Shown here: piece after piece, positions 1-12,245 of the stretch | Numbering within the stretch: position 1 is the first letter of the stretch | Layout: every line of letters begins with the position of its first letter | Assembly: GCA_029844215.1 (NCBI GenBank) | Contig: CM056738.1 | Span: 64,571,593 to 64,635,592, forward strand | Source of the DNA: Przewalskia tangutica | Taxonomy: Eukaryota; Streptophyta; Magnoliopsida; Solanales; Solanaceae | Reading direction: 5' to 3' | DNA length: 64,000 nt | Translations under genes and position numbers: made by a program | Notes under the pieces: generated by a model | What the model was told of the DNA's origin: nothing | What the model saw: only the letters and a program-made list of their open reading frames with translations | Database searches by the model: none

Positions 1-148
1 CGTATGTTACCCGAGTGCAGCAGGTTCTTGTACATTCGGGGTATGGCGGGGCCACTGTCGTCATAGTTGTTGTCACTTCTTAGAGTGCAGTAATGCTTGT
101 TGTGGCGATGCGTAAAAGGATAACTGTTCGGGTATTTATGTATCTATA
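1..148 (+). mobile_element. Element A 5' LTR, left piece before insertion B
   Basis: This stretch matches the late part of A's 3' LTR at about 24391-24538 (same order of words such as the tract ending gtatttatgtatctat). It stops abruptly where the minus-strand LTR of element B begins. The other half of the same LTR resumes at 9704, so B split it. The upstream 3 kb of this LTR lies outside the window. Confidence 0.88.
144..148. repeat. Target-site duplication of element B, left copy
   Basis: Reads ctata. The right copy at 9704-9708 reads ctatc, and the unbroken site in A's 3' LTR reads ctatc, so one base differs in the left copy (mutation or sequence error). Confidence 0.7.
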
Positions 149-3100
149 TGTCACGACCCGAAACTGGGCCCGTGACTGGTGCCTTACCCCGGGCACCCTA
201 GTGACACAACATCAGAGTAATCAGCGGAACATAAAACAACAACATGAGATAACAGAAATATAAAACAATAATCTGTGAAAACTTGCCTGTCGGCATATAT
301 ATAACCATCAACTCTTTTACAAATGAACAGCTTAATCCTTTTTACCAACCCTGCCAATACTACATGGACCTCTAGAATGATACGACACAATGGCGGGACG
401 GGGCCCGCCAAACCCTGAATGTAAACACTTACTACGACAGGGACTATACCTGATAAGCCTCCGAGAAACGGAGCTTCCCATTGACGTGACCCTGAGAGCT
501 AGGATCAACGACTGATGTACCTCAACCTGCGGCATGAACGCAGCCCCCCGAAGGAGGTCAGTACAACAGGTACCGAGTATGTGAAACTAAAAATAAATAC
601 TGTAAATGAAATCATAGTAGTCTATACCAAGCAGGAGACATGTATGATAACCAAACTACAGTTCACCACAAATAAGCAGTCATGTCAAGTCAGGGACTCA
701 CACCCTCAAGTCATCACTCAATTTAACAATGGGTCTCACGCCCACAACATCAATCGTGCCCGTGGAATACCTTCCTCACTGCCGGCAGTTTATGATATAC
801 AAGCACCAAGGAATACACATGAACACCAGGTCCCACCTGTGTCCTAATAAAGCGCATGCAGGGTAAATGCGAAGGCATAGCCGACTACTAACACCTACGC
901 AGTACAACAAGGTCATAAATCGTATCATAAGATATGTCTAGACCGTCACATGATCAAAGCCGCCACTTGCCCGCAGATATCTAATGCGCGTCTAGTCCCG
1001 AACTTCCGCGACTCGCATAGGCTAATCTCATCGCCCGCATGAGGTATTCCCGCATCGAGGGTAGCTACTCCCGGCATCGCCCCGGACTTTCGAGTCCGCA
1101 GCCACAAGGACCGCATGCCCATAAGGACGACACTAACTCGGAACTCTCGTAGCTCGCGATAGGCCCCAGGACCCGCGTGAGGTATTCTCGAATCATGGTC
1201 CTGCATCACCGAGTCTACCCCGCATCGGAGGGCTTAACCCGGAATCATCTCAAGAGATGAATGCCACAATACTATCATAACGACCGATAGTTAATAAGCA
1301 CAATCAAGAAACCCGCACACAAACATCACAAGATACTAACACACGTAGCATCCTAACACGTTTACTTATCAAAGCAACAAGAAAGTATTACAAGGCTATC
1401 ACAAACCAATACAATCAAGTTATTCACACAAGGTACTTTCTACTAACAAGTTCGTATCTATCCCCAAAGTACTTCACACATTAAAATCTTAAAAAGATCA
1501 TTTCTTTCACATAAGTCACACAATACCCGTAGTATAAAATAGAGTATTTGTCCTTTTAAGAAAACTAAAACTCTTACCTTTGTAAAATCAAGTAACAACA
1601 TTATTTTCCAAACGCCCAAGTTTGCCTAATTTCAAATGTTCACGTTTCTTATTTTAGAAAGGTTTCAGCTTCATAGTCTTATTCATTTAAGAATATAATT
1701 CCCTTTTAAACAATCTGAGAAACATAAGTCTTATGTGAGTAGGATATTCTTGTTTATAACAATCTTATTACAGCAGCCATGATCTAGGAAATATCATTTT
1801 GTCTCATCTTAGCTTACATGCGGATGGAAGTTTCTCTGGTTTTAATAATACTTAATTATTCAAAACATTTCCTTTTATTAACGCTAGGTGGTTTGTCGAT
1901 ACACATTCTGATTTCCGAAATCAGTAAAGCATTCTTAAGCCGTTATACCTAACTTCCCATAACGCTAGTATAACTCTTAAGTTTTCAAACACCAAGTATT
2001 ACTTCTCCTTTCAAAATGATTCAAAATCTTTTGAAATACTTCAAGTTCTTTCTTATCATATAACAAGCCGCTTATAGTTCAAATCGATTACCTTTTAAAA
2101 ACCACGTATATTTTCTTACTAACATAAAGTCGTTATAACCAACTTCCCATAAAGCCGTTATAACACTTTATGTTTTAAACCACTCCAACACATTTAGCAC
2201 GTATGCGTCTCTGCGTACTACATAGTTCACACATATCATGCTAGAAGAGATAGGAAGAGGTTCACATACCTCGCGAGTATCGACTAATAGCAAAACGCTC
2301 CAACAGTCGGCTACTCCTTAAGCCAAGTGGATCATTCCACACGTAGCATTTCAACCTATAAGGCCACAAGGCGCTTATTAACATCGTAGAACATTCTACA
2401 GAAAATTCGGCAGCACCTCCCCCCCCCGCAACAGCGTAAATCTCCTCCTCTAACGGGGCCGGCTACCAAGCCAACCAGGGGGGTTATACATCTAACCCGA
2501 ACGGGTACAATTCTACTTCACAGTACTACTACACAAGTCTCATCAGATACACCCTATGTAAAAAGCGATTCGATTGCTTCTTCAGCTTAAGTCCAAAGAC
2601 ATTGCACAAGCTATGTTGATTATATACATAGAAAACTTCAACTATAATTTCCTACAACATGTAACATCCAATTACAATAGGGGGACAAGATATTTACCTC
2701 GATAAGCCCATAATTATCCGAGTTTAATGTCGATCCTGGGCAATCGTTTAGCTCCAACTCCGAGCGCTCCAACCCGCTCTAAACCACCCTTAGAAGTTCT
2801 AACCAACTTCTACACAACACTCCAACGGACTATGGAGATTTTCCTAGGGTTTCGGTTTTGTGACTGACGGGAAGTATAATAGTATTTCTGGGCTTTTCGT
2901 ATAGGTATAACCTTAGAATACAACAAGGTATACGGCTAAGGTAATTTGGGCATTATAACAATACTTTTGAGAGTATTTCTACCAAGAGGGGGGGGTATTA
3001 TATGAAAACAAACTAGGCTAGGGGGTACCCACGCCACACCACAAAGGAGGGGTGGCTACCTCGGCCTACCCACTGTGGGGAACTCTCGCCAAGGGCCTCA

Positions 3101-3880
3101 CGAAAAGGGGAGGGGGAAGGCTCTCAAGACTTAGGCATTTTGGATGAAGAAGTCTTCAACCTTAGAGGGGTATTTATAGCACAAGCCAAGGCCAACCAAT
3201 GGCCAAGATCTAGCCAAGTGCTAGGCAAGTGTAGGGCCAAGATATGCCCAAGTGCCCCCTAGTCCCTACTCCTTAAAACCCTCACAAATATCTACACAAA
3301 TATCTACCAACAACTTGCCCACCAATCGGCCCTAAGCCGCCCCACTTGCTTCCAATGTGAGGGTGACACATGTCACCCTCCCGTTGGTCCAAAATGTTTC
3401 GTTTCTCGGAAAAATCCGCAAAAATAAGAAAAGACATAGCCGGAATTTTCCCCTCGCAAGTTATGTAAAACGTTTCGTCGAAAAACGACTCTAACCGGGT
3501 GTTGTGCACAAAGGCCATTCGGCCAAGCCACCTAGGCGGGGGTGACACGTGTCACCCTTCTATTGGCCCAAAAAAAACATCTTCCGAAAATATCCACAAT
3601 GGCCAAAATCTCGAAAACAAAGTGGGCCCCACAAAACCGTAAATTTCTCCCGTGGGCCCCACGTGACCATTTCCGAAAATAAAATTCCATAATTCTCTAA
3701 TATTCCAGGAAGTCCGAATACCAAATCTGGGAATCCAATTCCCATTAACGAACCTTTTTCCTTCACAAAAACCGGAAACTTTTCCGTGGAAAAATCGCCT
3801 CTTTCTTCCTTTCCAATCTTTCTGTCGTATTCTCGTACGTACGTCCTCGCATACATACCCTGGGACTACGGGGTATAACA
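149..3880 (-). repeat. Element B 3' LTR
   Basis: Begins TGTCACGACC and ends GGGTATAACA, the inverted form of TGTTATACCC...GGTCGTGACA shared by all elements here. On the element strand it has a short U3 with a TATA box (3170-3179) and a long R/U5. A GC-rich tract with repeated gcatgaggtattc words lies at about 950-1200. Repeated GTTATAAC and cataaagc modules lie at about 1930-2165. Confidence 0.92.
3170..3179 (-). promoter_or_regulatory. TATA box of element B 3' LTR
   Basis: CTATAAATAC on the minus strand, followed by the conserved gaagacttcttcatcc stretch. It is at the same place in every LTR of the family. Confidence 0.65.
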
Positions 3881-3893
3881 TTCTTCCCTCCTT
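3881..3893 (-). other. Polypurine tract of element B
   Basis: On the minus strand reads AAGGAGGGAAGAA directly before the 3' LTR. It would prime plus-strand DNA synthesis. A perfect inverted repeat (AACATTCG/CGAATGTT, 3897-3915) lies just upstream of it. Confidence 0.8.
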
Positions 3894-3915
3894 AGAAACA
3901 TTCGTCCCGAATGTT

Positions 3916-4261
3916 CCTTCTAAGTCTCAAAAACAAACGTGCGCCAGTATAGTCTTCACTACTATACTTACGAAACAATCCTGCCATACCTGGCCACAGA
4001 AATACCTGCGCAACATACCTATATCCAAGTCCACGAGGAAACACCTCTAACATCACCACAAATAATACTACTTTTGTCACTTTGTCGCGAGCCTTGCTCC
4101 GACGACCCAACAAATGGTACCGGGCTGCATGCGATCACCAAGCCGTCAGACACTGAATTCTTACCATATTTACGATCGCTTAGTATCCAAAACTCGGGGT
4201 TACTATCTCTAACGAGGTCAGCATTAACTGGGAACATTCTGGATGGATCTTCGATACTTTC
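3916..4261 (-). other. Element B 3' untranslated segment
   Basis: Between the integrase remnant and the polypurine tract. It includes a stretch at 4066-4100 whose cttttgtcactttgtc wording resembles the primer-binding site/LTR joint and matches the foreign block found in element F's 5' LTR (40258-40430). No credible reading frame. Confidence 0.5.
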
Positions 4262-4707
4262 CCGAACATGACAATACGAAAGACCGGACGTACTGCCTCC
4301 TAAGTCGGACGGCAATTGCTAACATATAGGCAACCTGGCCTATTCTTCACATGAACTCAAAAGGCCCAAAGTGACTCGGGCTAAGTTCCTTCTGTTTCCA
4401 CAACTCGTCACACCCTGTCCGGGGTGGTACTTTCAAGAAGACCGACCGTCAACCTGAATTCTAAGCGTCGTCGCCGATTATTCGCACGATTCCTCTGAGC
4501 TGCCAGAACTTCTTCTAGATGAGCTTTACCTACATCCACATCTGCCGGAACAAGCTCGATCCAACTATCGAACCTTGCCAACATCGAACCAATCGACCGG
4601 CAACTTACACTTCGCCCACAAGGCGTGGGCGACATCCGAACACCGGAATGGTAGCTTAAACGCTCCTCCACAGAGACAACAATCCTCACAACTACCCCGA
4701 AATCCAC
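4200..4707 (-). pseudogene. Integrase C-terminal remnant (element B)
   Basis: A minus-strand frame carries YHSGVRMSP followed by a damaged form of the usual gypsy integrase stretch that ends the catalytic core, then VLAAQRNRANNRRRRLEF, the well-known segment before the C-terminal domain. A second frame nearer the polypurine tract keeps LPSDLGG and the IEDPSRMFPVN segment, matching the HPVFHVSMLR...GDPS region of relatives. The catalytic D,D,E core, RT and RNase H are absent, so this is a leftover of a large pol deletion. The edges and the frameshift position are approximate. Confidence 0.72.
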
Positions 4708-5394
4708 ACACCGCCCGGTGGCGAATGCGATCGAGACTCACCAGTCCTTAACCTGCTGGTAAAACTTCCGAAACAAAACAGCCGTAACACGGGCTCCATG
4801 CGCCATAAGGTGAAGGTAGGCACCCTGCAGCCTTACAACCTTTCTCGATAAAACAACATCGCCGAGTGAACGGTCCGATCAAGAACACGCGATGGGCTGC
4901 CCCATCGACCGACCATCGGTCGAACGCATCCACGAACTCGTCTGTTGGTTAACTAAACTGGGCCTAACACCCTCGTGACCCTTCCACAAGGCGGGACCAC
5001 CACAAACTGACCCCACCACCATACCTGCCGCGGGTTGACCCGCAACATGGCCTCAACCCGACCCGGCATTGCGCAAAACACTAGCTCCCCGAAGGAACAA
5101 TTTTACTAAACATGTTACGAAAACCTAGGAGTCTCCTTAGCTCAACTACCCTCTTTCATTTCATACCACTTGGGGACCTATCCCAAACATAGCTCACGTG
5201 CACAATGCACTCCGGTAAGGATCAAGCATAACACTACACCTTTACTCGAGATGGCCTTACCTCTAAGGTGCAGACGTATAACACTCTAAGGCTCACACCT
5301 TCTCTATCCCCCAAAATCTTACTCGGTTAACCCACCATGATTTATAATCACAACGACCACACTGCTATCAGAACATAGCACTTAAGGTATACTC
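4708..5394 (-). other. Conserved non-coding spacer of the non-autonomous elements (B)
   Basis: This stretch aligns by eye with the same-position segments in D (about 50938-51640), F (38520-39330), A (11271-12000) and C (15900-16428). It contains the shared words around gaccatcggtcgaacgcatcc and gatggccttacctctaaggt. Element E has pol here instead. No frame is kept open in all copies, so I do not call a gene. Confidence 0.55.
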
Positions 5395-5838
5395 ACCTTG
5401 AACGTTACCGAAGGACCTCACGCCTCGCCTCTCCTGCGTCCTTGGTTAACCCGTCGATCTCTACGTTTTCGCCTGCCACATAAGCCCGCATTACACGTGC
5501 CATGCTCAACCAATCAAGAATTACTCTTGCACAACCCTCTTTAGATAGTCCTCAAGACTCGCGATACATCGGTATACTCTCGTAGCCAAATCCATAGCTA
5601 GTAATGAGGTTGCCTCTTTGCGATCCATATTTTACATTCTGGTCGTGGGCGAAGGTTCACATATCATGGTCGCAGAGGACCGCCGCCCGTGCTAAACTTT
5701 CTTGGGGCTAGTGACGTCGCGAAATCCCGAATGAAGCACCATCGGGGTGATAATTGGGCTGTGCCTCGCCACCCTCTGAACTCTACTCGCAGCTCCGCCG
5801 CTGCGCCTCTGGGCCCGGGTTGCCCTACGCGGAGGCAT
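5395..5838 (-). pseudogene. gag: Truncated gag (element B)
   Basis: Starts with the family N-terminus MPPRRATRAQRR at the ATG complementing 5836-5838, then breaks frame repeatedly. The stretch at about 5440-5600 corresponds to the LKEGCARV...LSM...RAYAQQAEKRRDR part of gag seen intact in D and F. Compared with element C, the segment between the N-terminus and this part (capsid-like core) is missing, as in D, F and G, and the zinc-knuckle end is missing too. Gag would form the virus-like particle; this copy cannot make a full one as read. Confidence 0.7.
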
Positions 5839-6028
5839 AACGATAAGGGAAAGAAATACGTTTAGAGGGTCCAACTTAAAACACAGCTCTAAGGCACGAC
5901 CTCAGAGTGAGAAGAATAGAAACCAATCCTAAATATCCTATAGCCTCCTGATTATTGGCGTGGTGCACAACACACCGATAATCAAGACTTCATCGATCTG
6001 ATGCGTAGACACTTTTCGAGGATTAATC

Positions 6029-6039
6029 GCTCGATACCA
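6029..6039 (-). other. Primer-binding site of element B
   Basis: Minus strand TGGTATCGAGC, one base short of TGGTATCAGAGC, the complement of the plant initiator tRNA-Met 3' end. It lies 4 bases inside the 5' LTR. Confidence 0.8.
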
Positions 6040-6043
6040 CTTT

Positions 6044-9000
6044 TGTCACGACCGGCGGGCGTGATCGTGCCTTACCCCGGGCACCCTAGTGACACAACAT
6101 CAGAGTAATCAGCGGAACATAAAACAACAACATGAGATAACAGAAATATAAAACAATAATCTGTGAAAACTTGCCTGTCGGCATATATATAACCATCAAC
6201 TCTTTTACAAATGAACAGCTTAATCCTTTTTACCAACTCACACAAAGATTACTACGGACCTCTAAGAATGATACGACACAATGGCGGGACGGGGCCCGCC
6301 AAACCCACGAATGTAAACACTTACTGACGGGGACTATACGTGATAAGCCTCCGAGAAACGGAGCTTCCCAACGCCAATCGTGACCACGAGAGCTAGGATC
6401 AACGATCGATGTACCTCAACTGCGGCATGAACGCGGCCCAAGGAGGTCGATCTGACAACAGTGAGTATGTGAAACTAAAAATAAATCAGTAAATGAAATC
6501 ATAGTAGTCTATACCAAGCGGGAGACATGTATGATAACCAAACTACGATTCCACCATAAATAAGCGATCATGTCAAGTCGTGGACTCACACCTCAAGTCA
6601 TCACTCAATTTAACAATGGGTCTCACGCCCAACATCAATCGTGCGTGGAATACCTTTCGCCGCTGCGGCGATTTATGATATACAAGCACCAAGGAATACA
6701 TATGAACACCGTGTCCCACTTGTGTCCTAATAAAACTGCATGCGGGGTAAATGCGAAGGCATAGCCGACTACTAACACCACGATACCAACAAGGTCATAA
6801 ATCGTATCATAAGATATGTCTAGGCCGTCACATGATCAAAGCCGGCCACTTGCCCGCGATATCTAATGTGCGCGTCTAGTCCCGAACTTCCCGCACTCGC
6901 GTAGGCCAATCATCGGCCCGCATGAGGTATTCCCGCATCGAGGGTAGCTACTCCGGCATCGCCCCGACTTTCGAGTCCGCATGGCCACAAGGACGCATGC
7001 CCATAAAGGACGACACTAACACGGAACTCTCGTAGCTCCGCATAGGCCCCGGGACCCGCGTGAGGTATTCTCGAATCATGGTCCTGCATCACCGAGTCTA
7101 CCCCGCGTCGGAGGCGACAACCCGGAATCATCTCAAGAGATGAATGCCACAATACTATCATAACGATCGATAGTTAATAAGCACAATCAGAAACCCCTTA
7201 CACAAACATCACAAGATACTAACACACGTAGCATCCTAACACGTTTACTTATCAAAGCAACAAGAAAGTATTACAAGGCTATCACAAACCAATACAATCA
7301 AGTTATTCACACAAGGTACTTTCTACTAACATGTTGGTATCTATCCCCAAAGTACTTCACACATTAAAATCTTAAAAAGATCTGTTTCTTTCACATAAGT
7401 CACACAATACGTAGTATAAAATAGAGTGGTATCCTTTTAAAAACCAAAACTCTTACCTTTGTAAAATCAAGTAACAACATTATTTTCCAAACGCCCAAGT
7501 TTGCCTAATTTCAAATGTTCACGTTTCTTATTTTAGAAAGGTTTCAGATTCATAGTCTTATTCATTTAAGAATATAATTCCCTTTTAAACAATCGAGAAA
7601 CATAAGTCTTATGTGAGTAGGATATTCTTGTTTATAACAATCTTATTACAATGACCGTGATCTAGGAAATATCATTTTGTCTCATCTTAGCTTCTATGCG
7701 GATGGAAGTTTCTCGGTTTTAATAATACTTAATTATTCAAAACATTTCCTTTTAATTAACGCCGCAGTTGGTTTGTCGATACACATTCGATTTCGAAATC
7801 AAGAAAGCATTCTTAAGCCGTTATACCTAACTTCCCATAACGCTAGTATAACTCTTAAGTTTTCAAACACCAAGTATTACTTCTCCTTTCAAAATGATTC
7901 AAAAATCTTTTGAAATACTTCAAGTTCTTTCTTATCATATAACAAGCCGCTTATAGTTCAAATCGATTACCTTTTAAAAACCACATGTATTTTCTTACTA
8001 ACATAAAGCTGTTATAACCAACTTCCCATAAAGCCGTTATAACACTTTATGTTTTAAACCACTCCAACACATTTAGCACATGTACGTCTACCGTACTACA
8101 TAGTTCACACATATCATGCTAGAAGAGATAGGAAGAGGTTCACATACCTCGCGACGAGTATCGACTAATAGCAAAACGCTCCAAACAGTCGGCTACTCCT
8201 TAAGCCAAGTGGATCATTCCACACGTAGCATTTCAACCTGTACGGCCACAAGGCGCTTATTAACAGCGTAGAACATTCTACAGAAAATTCGGCAAGACCT
8301 CCCATGACGGCGTAAATCTCCTCTCTAACGGTGGCTACCAAGCCAACCGGGGTTATACATCTAACCCGACGGGTACAATTCTACTTCACGATTACTACTA
8401 CACAAGTCTCAGTATGTCTGATCTATGTAAAAAGCGATTGATTCGATTCTTGGGCTTAAGTCCAAAGACATTGCCACAAGCTATGTTGATTATATACATA
8501 GAAAACTTCAACTATAATTTCCTACAACATGTAACATCCAATTACAATAGGGGACAAGATATTTACCTCGATAAGCCCATAATTATCCGAGTTTAATGTC
8601 GATCTGGGCAATCGTTTAGCTCGACTCCGAGCGCCCAACCCATTCTAAACCACCCTTAGAAGTTCTAACCAACTTCTACACAACACTCCAACGGACTATG
8701 GAGATTTTCCTAGGGTTTCGGTTTTGTGGTAGTGGGAAGTATAATAGTATTTCGGGCTTTTCAGATAGGTATAACCTTAGAATACAACAAGGTATACGGC
8801 TAAGGTAATTTGGGCATTATAACAATACTTTTGAGAGTATTTCTACGAGAGGGGGTATTATATGAAAACAAACTAGGCTAGGGGTACCCACGGCCACACC
8901 ACAGGAGGGGGTGGCTACCTCGGCCTACCCAGTGGGGAACTCTCGACGAGGGCCTCGAAAAGGGGAGGGGAAGGCTCTCAAGACTTAGGCATTTTGGATG

Positions 9001-9703
9001 AAGAAGTCTTCACCTTAGAGGGTATTTATAGCACAAGCCAAGGCCAACCAATGGCCAAGATCTAGCCAAGTGCTAGGCAAGTGTAGGGCAAGATATGCCC
9101 AGTGCCCCTAGTCCCTACTCCTAAAACCCTCACAAATATCTACACAAATATCTACCAACAACTTGCCCACCAATCGGCCTAAGCGCCACTTGCTTCCAAT
9201 GTGAGGTGACACACGCCACCCTCCGTTGATCCAAAATGTTCGTTTCTCGGAAAAATCCGCAAAAATAAGAAAAGACATAGCGGAATTTTCCTCGCAGTTA
9301 TGTAAAGCGTTTAGTCGGCGACGACTCTAGCAAGGTGTTGTGCACAAAGGCCATTCGGCGAAGCCACTAGGCGGGGTGACACGTGTCACCCTTCTATTGG
9401 CCCAAAAACATCTTCGAAAATATCCACAATGGCCAAAATCTGAAAACAAAGTGGGCCCTAAAACCAGTAAATTTCTCCGTGGGCCCACGTGACCATTTCC
9501 GAAAATAAAATTCCATAATTCTCTAATATTCCAGAAGTCCGAATACCAAATCTGGGAATCCAATTCCCATTAACGAACCTTTTCCTTCACAAAACCGGAA
9601 ACTTTTAGTGGAAAAATCGCCTCTTTCTTCCTTTCCAATCTTTACGTCGTATTCTCAAATGCGTATGTCCTCGCATACATACCACGGGACTACGGGTATA
9701 ACA
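6044..9703 (-). repeat. Element B 5' LTR
   Basis: Matches 149-3880 along its length. It begins TGTCACGACC and ends GGGTATAACA. Many differences from its partner are of the CAG/CTG/CCG type and fall in patches (for example 6240-6700), while AT-rich stretches such as 7200-8100 are almost identical. The GC-rich tract is at about 6840-7110. Confidence 0.92.
9022..9031 (-). promoter_or_regulatory. TATA box of element B 5' LTR (its own promoter)
   Basis: CTATAAATAC on the minus strand, about 670 bases from the LTR's U3 end. Confidence 0.65.
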
Positions 9704-9708
9704 CTATC
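9704..9708. repeat. Target-site duplication of element B, right copy
   Basis: Reads ctatc; pairs with 144-148. Confidence 0.7.
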
Positions 9709-9850
9709 TTGAAGGCAAGCTGTTTTGGTTGCTTTGTTTATTTATCATGTCTCTTAATTCATGTTCATGTTTTTATTTCGTGATTTTTCTCGATGTTGTA
9801 TCACCAGGGTGCCCGGTAAGGCACGATCCACGGGCGGGTTGGTCGTGACA
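9704..9850 (+). mobile_element. Element A 5' LTR, right piece after insertion B
   Basis: Resumes at ctatcttgaaggc and runs to the terminal GGTCGTGACA, matching A's 3' LTR from about 24534 to 24687. Joined with 1-148 it gives the U5 end of A's 5' LTR. Confidence 0.9.
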
Positions 9851-9854
9851 AAAG

Positions 9855-9865
9855 TGTTATCGAGC
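9855..9865 (+). other. Primer-binding site of element A
   Basis: TGTTATCGAGC, a slightly altered TGGTATCAGAGC, 4 bases after the 5' LTR end. Confidence 0.75.
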
Positions 9866-10056
9866 GATTAGTCCTCGGAAAGTGTCTATGCACCGTGTCT
9901 AGTAAGTCTTGATTATCGGTGTGTTGTGCACCACATCTATAATCAGGAGGCTGCAGGGCATTTAGGATTGGTTTCCATTCTTCTCATTCTGAGATCGTGC
10001 CTTAGAGCTGTGTGATAAATTGGACCCCTCTGACTTATTCCTTTCATTTACCAGTT
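9866..10056 (+). other. Element A leader between primer-binding site and gag
   Basis: Conserved in all elements. It contains attcctcggaaagtgtct-like wording, an inverted repeat (gattatcggtgtgt/gcacc...ataatc at 9911-9946), and ends just before the gag ATG. No coding potential seen. Confidence 0.6.
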
Positions 10057-11270
10057 ATGCCTCCGCGTAAGGCAACCCAGGCCCAGATGGGCAAGGCAGT
10101 CGAGGGAGCTGTTAGTGAGATCTGAGAGTACGAGGCGCGAGCGATCGATACAAGAGGCAGTGCTTCCGGCGGCGGGTTTCGCGACGCCGCCCGAGACCAG
10201 CAGAGTTTAGAGCGCGGCGATGGCTGCGAGACTCTGATACACGAGCCTCTAGTCCCACACTGGAAGCAGATGAGATGGGGTACAAGGAGATGGCGATTCT
10301 TGGCGGTCGTGGCGAGTGAGGATAGGTCGGATGCAGTGATTCCGGCCAAGAGCACCGTAGTTCACCCCGGCGAGCGGTTTAAGGCTACGTGACTTTACGA
10401 GTTGTAGCCGTCGGTGTTCTATGGATCGAGCGAGGCGACCCTCGGGAGTTTATCCGATACTGACGGATTATGAGTGATCGAGTCTCGAGGCGAGTCGGTG
10501 GTATTGGGTTCGCATCACCGCGGAGATCTGCGATTGGTAGTTTGATTCGTGGGAGTTGTCGGGAAGAGCATGCACTTCCACCGTATGGGACGAGTTCTCA
10601 AGGCTTTTCTTGCACATTTCTTGCCCCACAAATGAGAGGAGGCTCGGTAAGATTTTTGACGTTGAGCGGGGCAGGCGGGCGGTTAGAGAGTACAATGTGA
10701 ATTCGACTCATTAGCTCGGTATGTTCCCGCTGTGGTAGCCGATATGGAGGTCGAGTACACCGCCACGCCACCGGCTGGATGATTACTTGGCGAGGCTTGT
10801 ACGGGTGTAGCTCTCGGTAGGGCATGGACATTGCCCGCACGCAAGCTCATGCACTAGGATGTGAGGCACGGAGAGGTCGCGGAATGACCGAGATCGGCGA
10901 GAAGAGGGCGAGCAGCGGGTCCTTTGGTAACTTTCGAGGCGGACCGCCTCGGCGATCTAGTTATGTACCTCGCCCGATGCAGTGGTCCTCCTCGATCTAC
11001 GGACGCTCAGGTATTCGGAGCTGGTCGAGCTCGGGGCTTCGTTCCGCGGTATACGTGAGTGCTAGCCGCCAGGATTCATGTCCCCTCCGGTCGCCGCGAT
11101 GTGGCAAACATCATCCGGGAATGTCGTCTTTTTGCGGTGATTGTTTCACTGCGGCCGTCGAGGGCCATGTGACGAAGGCGTGCTTATAGGAGAGGTACCG
11201 GCGGCTTAGCGCACCTCTACGGATCGATGGCGAGTTCATCGCCCCTACGATTATGCGCCTGCAGGCGCAC
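10057..11270 (+). pseudogene. gag: gag (element A), frame-broken
   Basis: ATG at 10057 opens the family N-terminus MPPRKATQAQ and then loses frame. Pieces of the full-length gag seen in element C recur in order: a KEMAI-like segment near 10290, the PQMRGG segment near 10625, MDIARTQAHALG at 10824, SGSFGNFRGGPPR at about 10910, and a decayed zinc knuckle near 11095-11180 (CGKHHPG, then GHV..AC). The length (about 1.2 kb) agrees with C, so A keeps the capsid-like core that B, D, F and G have lost. Frame breaks may partly be sequence error. Confidence 0.75.
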
Positions 11271-12223
11271 TTATGATTAGAGTGAGCGGTAGCCTGTGTA
11301 TATCCTTAACCCTCTAGAGGCTTGTATGTTTTGATGTTATGTTAATGTGTTAAGTGTTATGTTCGGATAGCTTTGTGCAAAAATGTGATTTAGGAACCTG
11401 GTTGGGGAAAGGGTAAGCCTGGGGGTGAGGAAATGATGAACCTTAGAATATTACAGTTGAGACCTTAGATGTAAGGCCGTCTTGAGTACAAGATTTTGCG
11501 AGTGATCCTTGTCAGAGTGCATTTTATGCCTAGAATGTATTGTGTGATAAGTCCCTGGGTTGGGTAAATGAAAGTGGTATCTTTCATGATGTGATTTAGC
11601 AAGATTGTTCCGTGTCGAGGAGCAAGAGTTGGCGCGACAGTGGGTCGGGTTGGGGCTATGTTGCGGGCCAACCCGCAGCCTGTTTCGAGTGGGGTCATGG
11701 GTGGTCCCGCCAGGTGGTAGGGTCACGAGAGTGCTAGGCCCAAGTTTTGTTGACCATCGTATGAGTTCGTGGGTGTGTTCGACCAGAAGCAGATCGTGAA
11801 TGCCGGGAATGGCCTTAAGGAAGATTGAGGCTAGTAAGATAACCAAGTTGGAGGTGGTGACTCAGAAATGGAAAACAGAAACGTTGACGGAAGTGTGGTA
11901 CGGATACTAGAAAGAGTTCGAGTGTTCGAGAAGGGTACAACGAGATAGGGGAGAAGTGAACGTGTGTGATCATTTCTTGTAAAGGGAGAAGGTGCGAAGG
12001 ATGTATATTTTTTTGACCTCAGGGATCGCATGCAGTCCGGTACCATATGTTGGGTCGCCGGAGTGACACTAGAACCTCGCGGCAAAGTGACAAAAGTTTG
12101 TGATGTTAGAGGTGTTTCCTCGTGGACTTGGATATAAGTATTTGCGTGCATGTGTTATTTCGTGGCCAGTTGTGGCGTTGGCAACTTGTTAGAAGAACTT
12201 TATCGTTATCCGTCTTGAGAAGG
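11271..12223 (+). other. Element A spacer and 3' untranslated region
   Basis: Where pol would be. It shares the ccttaaccctctagag start, the gtcacgag...gtgctaggcccaagttt block and the gaccatcgtatgagttcgtgggtg block with D, B, C and F. Only the last 350 bases resemble D's region downstream of its integrase tail. An antisense open frame of 131 codons (11451-11846) is not kept in the other copies and is not called. Confidence 0.55.
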
Positions 12224-12242
12224 AACATTCGGGACGAATGTT
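12224..12242 (+). repeat. Inverted repeat upstream of A polypurine tract
   Basis: AACATTCG, loop gga, CGAATGTT: a perfect 8-bp stem. The same stem is at 3897-3915, 33223-33241 and 37641-37659; in D (52511-52529) one base is changed. Confidence 0.75.
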
Positions 12243-12245
12243 TCT

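Larger units (their letters stand above)
149..9703 (-). mobile_element. Element B: complete non-autonomous Ty3/gypsy LTR retrotransposon
   Basis: Two similar LTRs of about 3.7 kb (149-3880 and 6044-9703) flank a 2.16 kb interior read on the minus strand. The interior has, in element order, a tRNA-Met primer-binding site, a shortened gag, a non-coding spacer, an integrase tail and a polypurine tract. There is no protease, RT or RNase H. It is inserted in the 5' LTR of element A in the opposite direction, with a near-perfect 5-bp duplication. The LTRs are close to identical outside noisy patches, so the insertion looks recent. It would need pol supplied in trans (inference). Confidence 0.9.

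Noticed and set aside
3552..3881. Open frames of about 100 codons in the U3 region of LTRs
   Set aside because: They overlap each other in two frames, lie in U3, and are broken in the twin LTR at 9327-9703.
7677..7913. AT-rich open frame inside element B's 5' LTR
   Set aside because: No counterpart in the twin LTR at 1800-2040, no recognisable domain; chance frame in AT-rich sequence.
9855..9865. tRNA gene
   Set aside because: Only the 12-base primer-binding complement is present at each site; no cloverleaf around it.
11451..11846. Antisense open frame of 131 codons in element A's spacer
   Set aside because: No family resemblance, low-complexity composition, and the equivalent antisense frames in C, B and F are not open.
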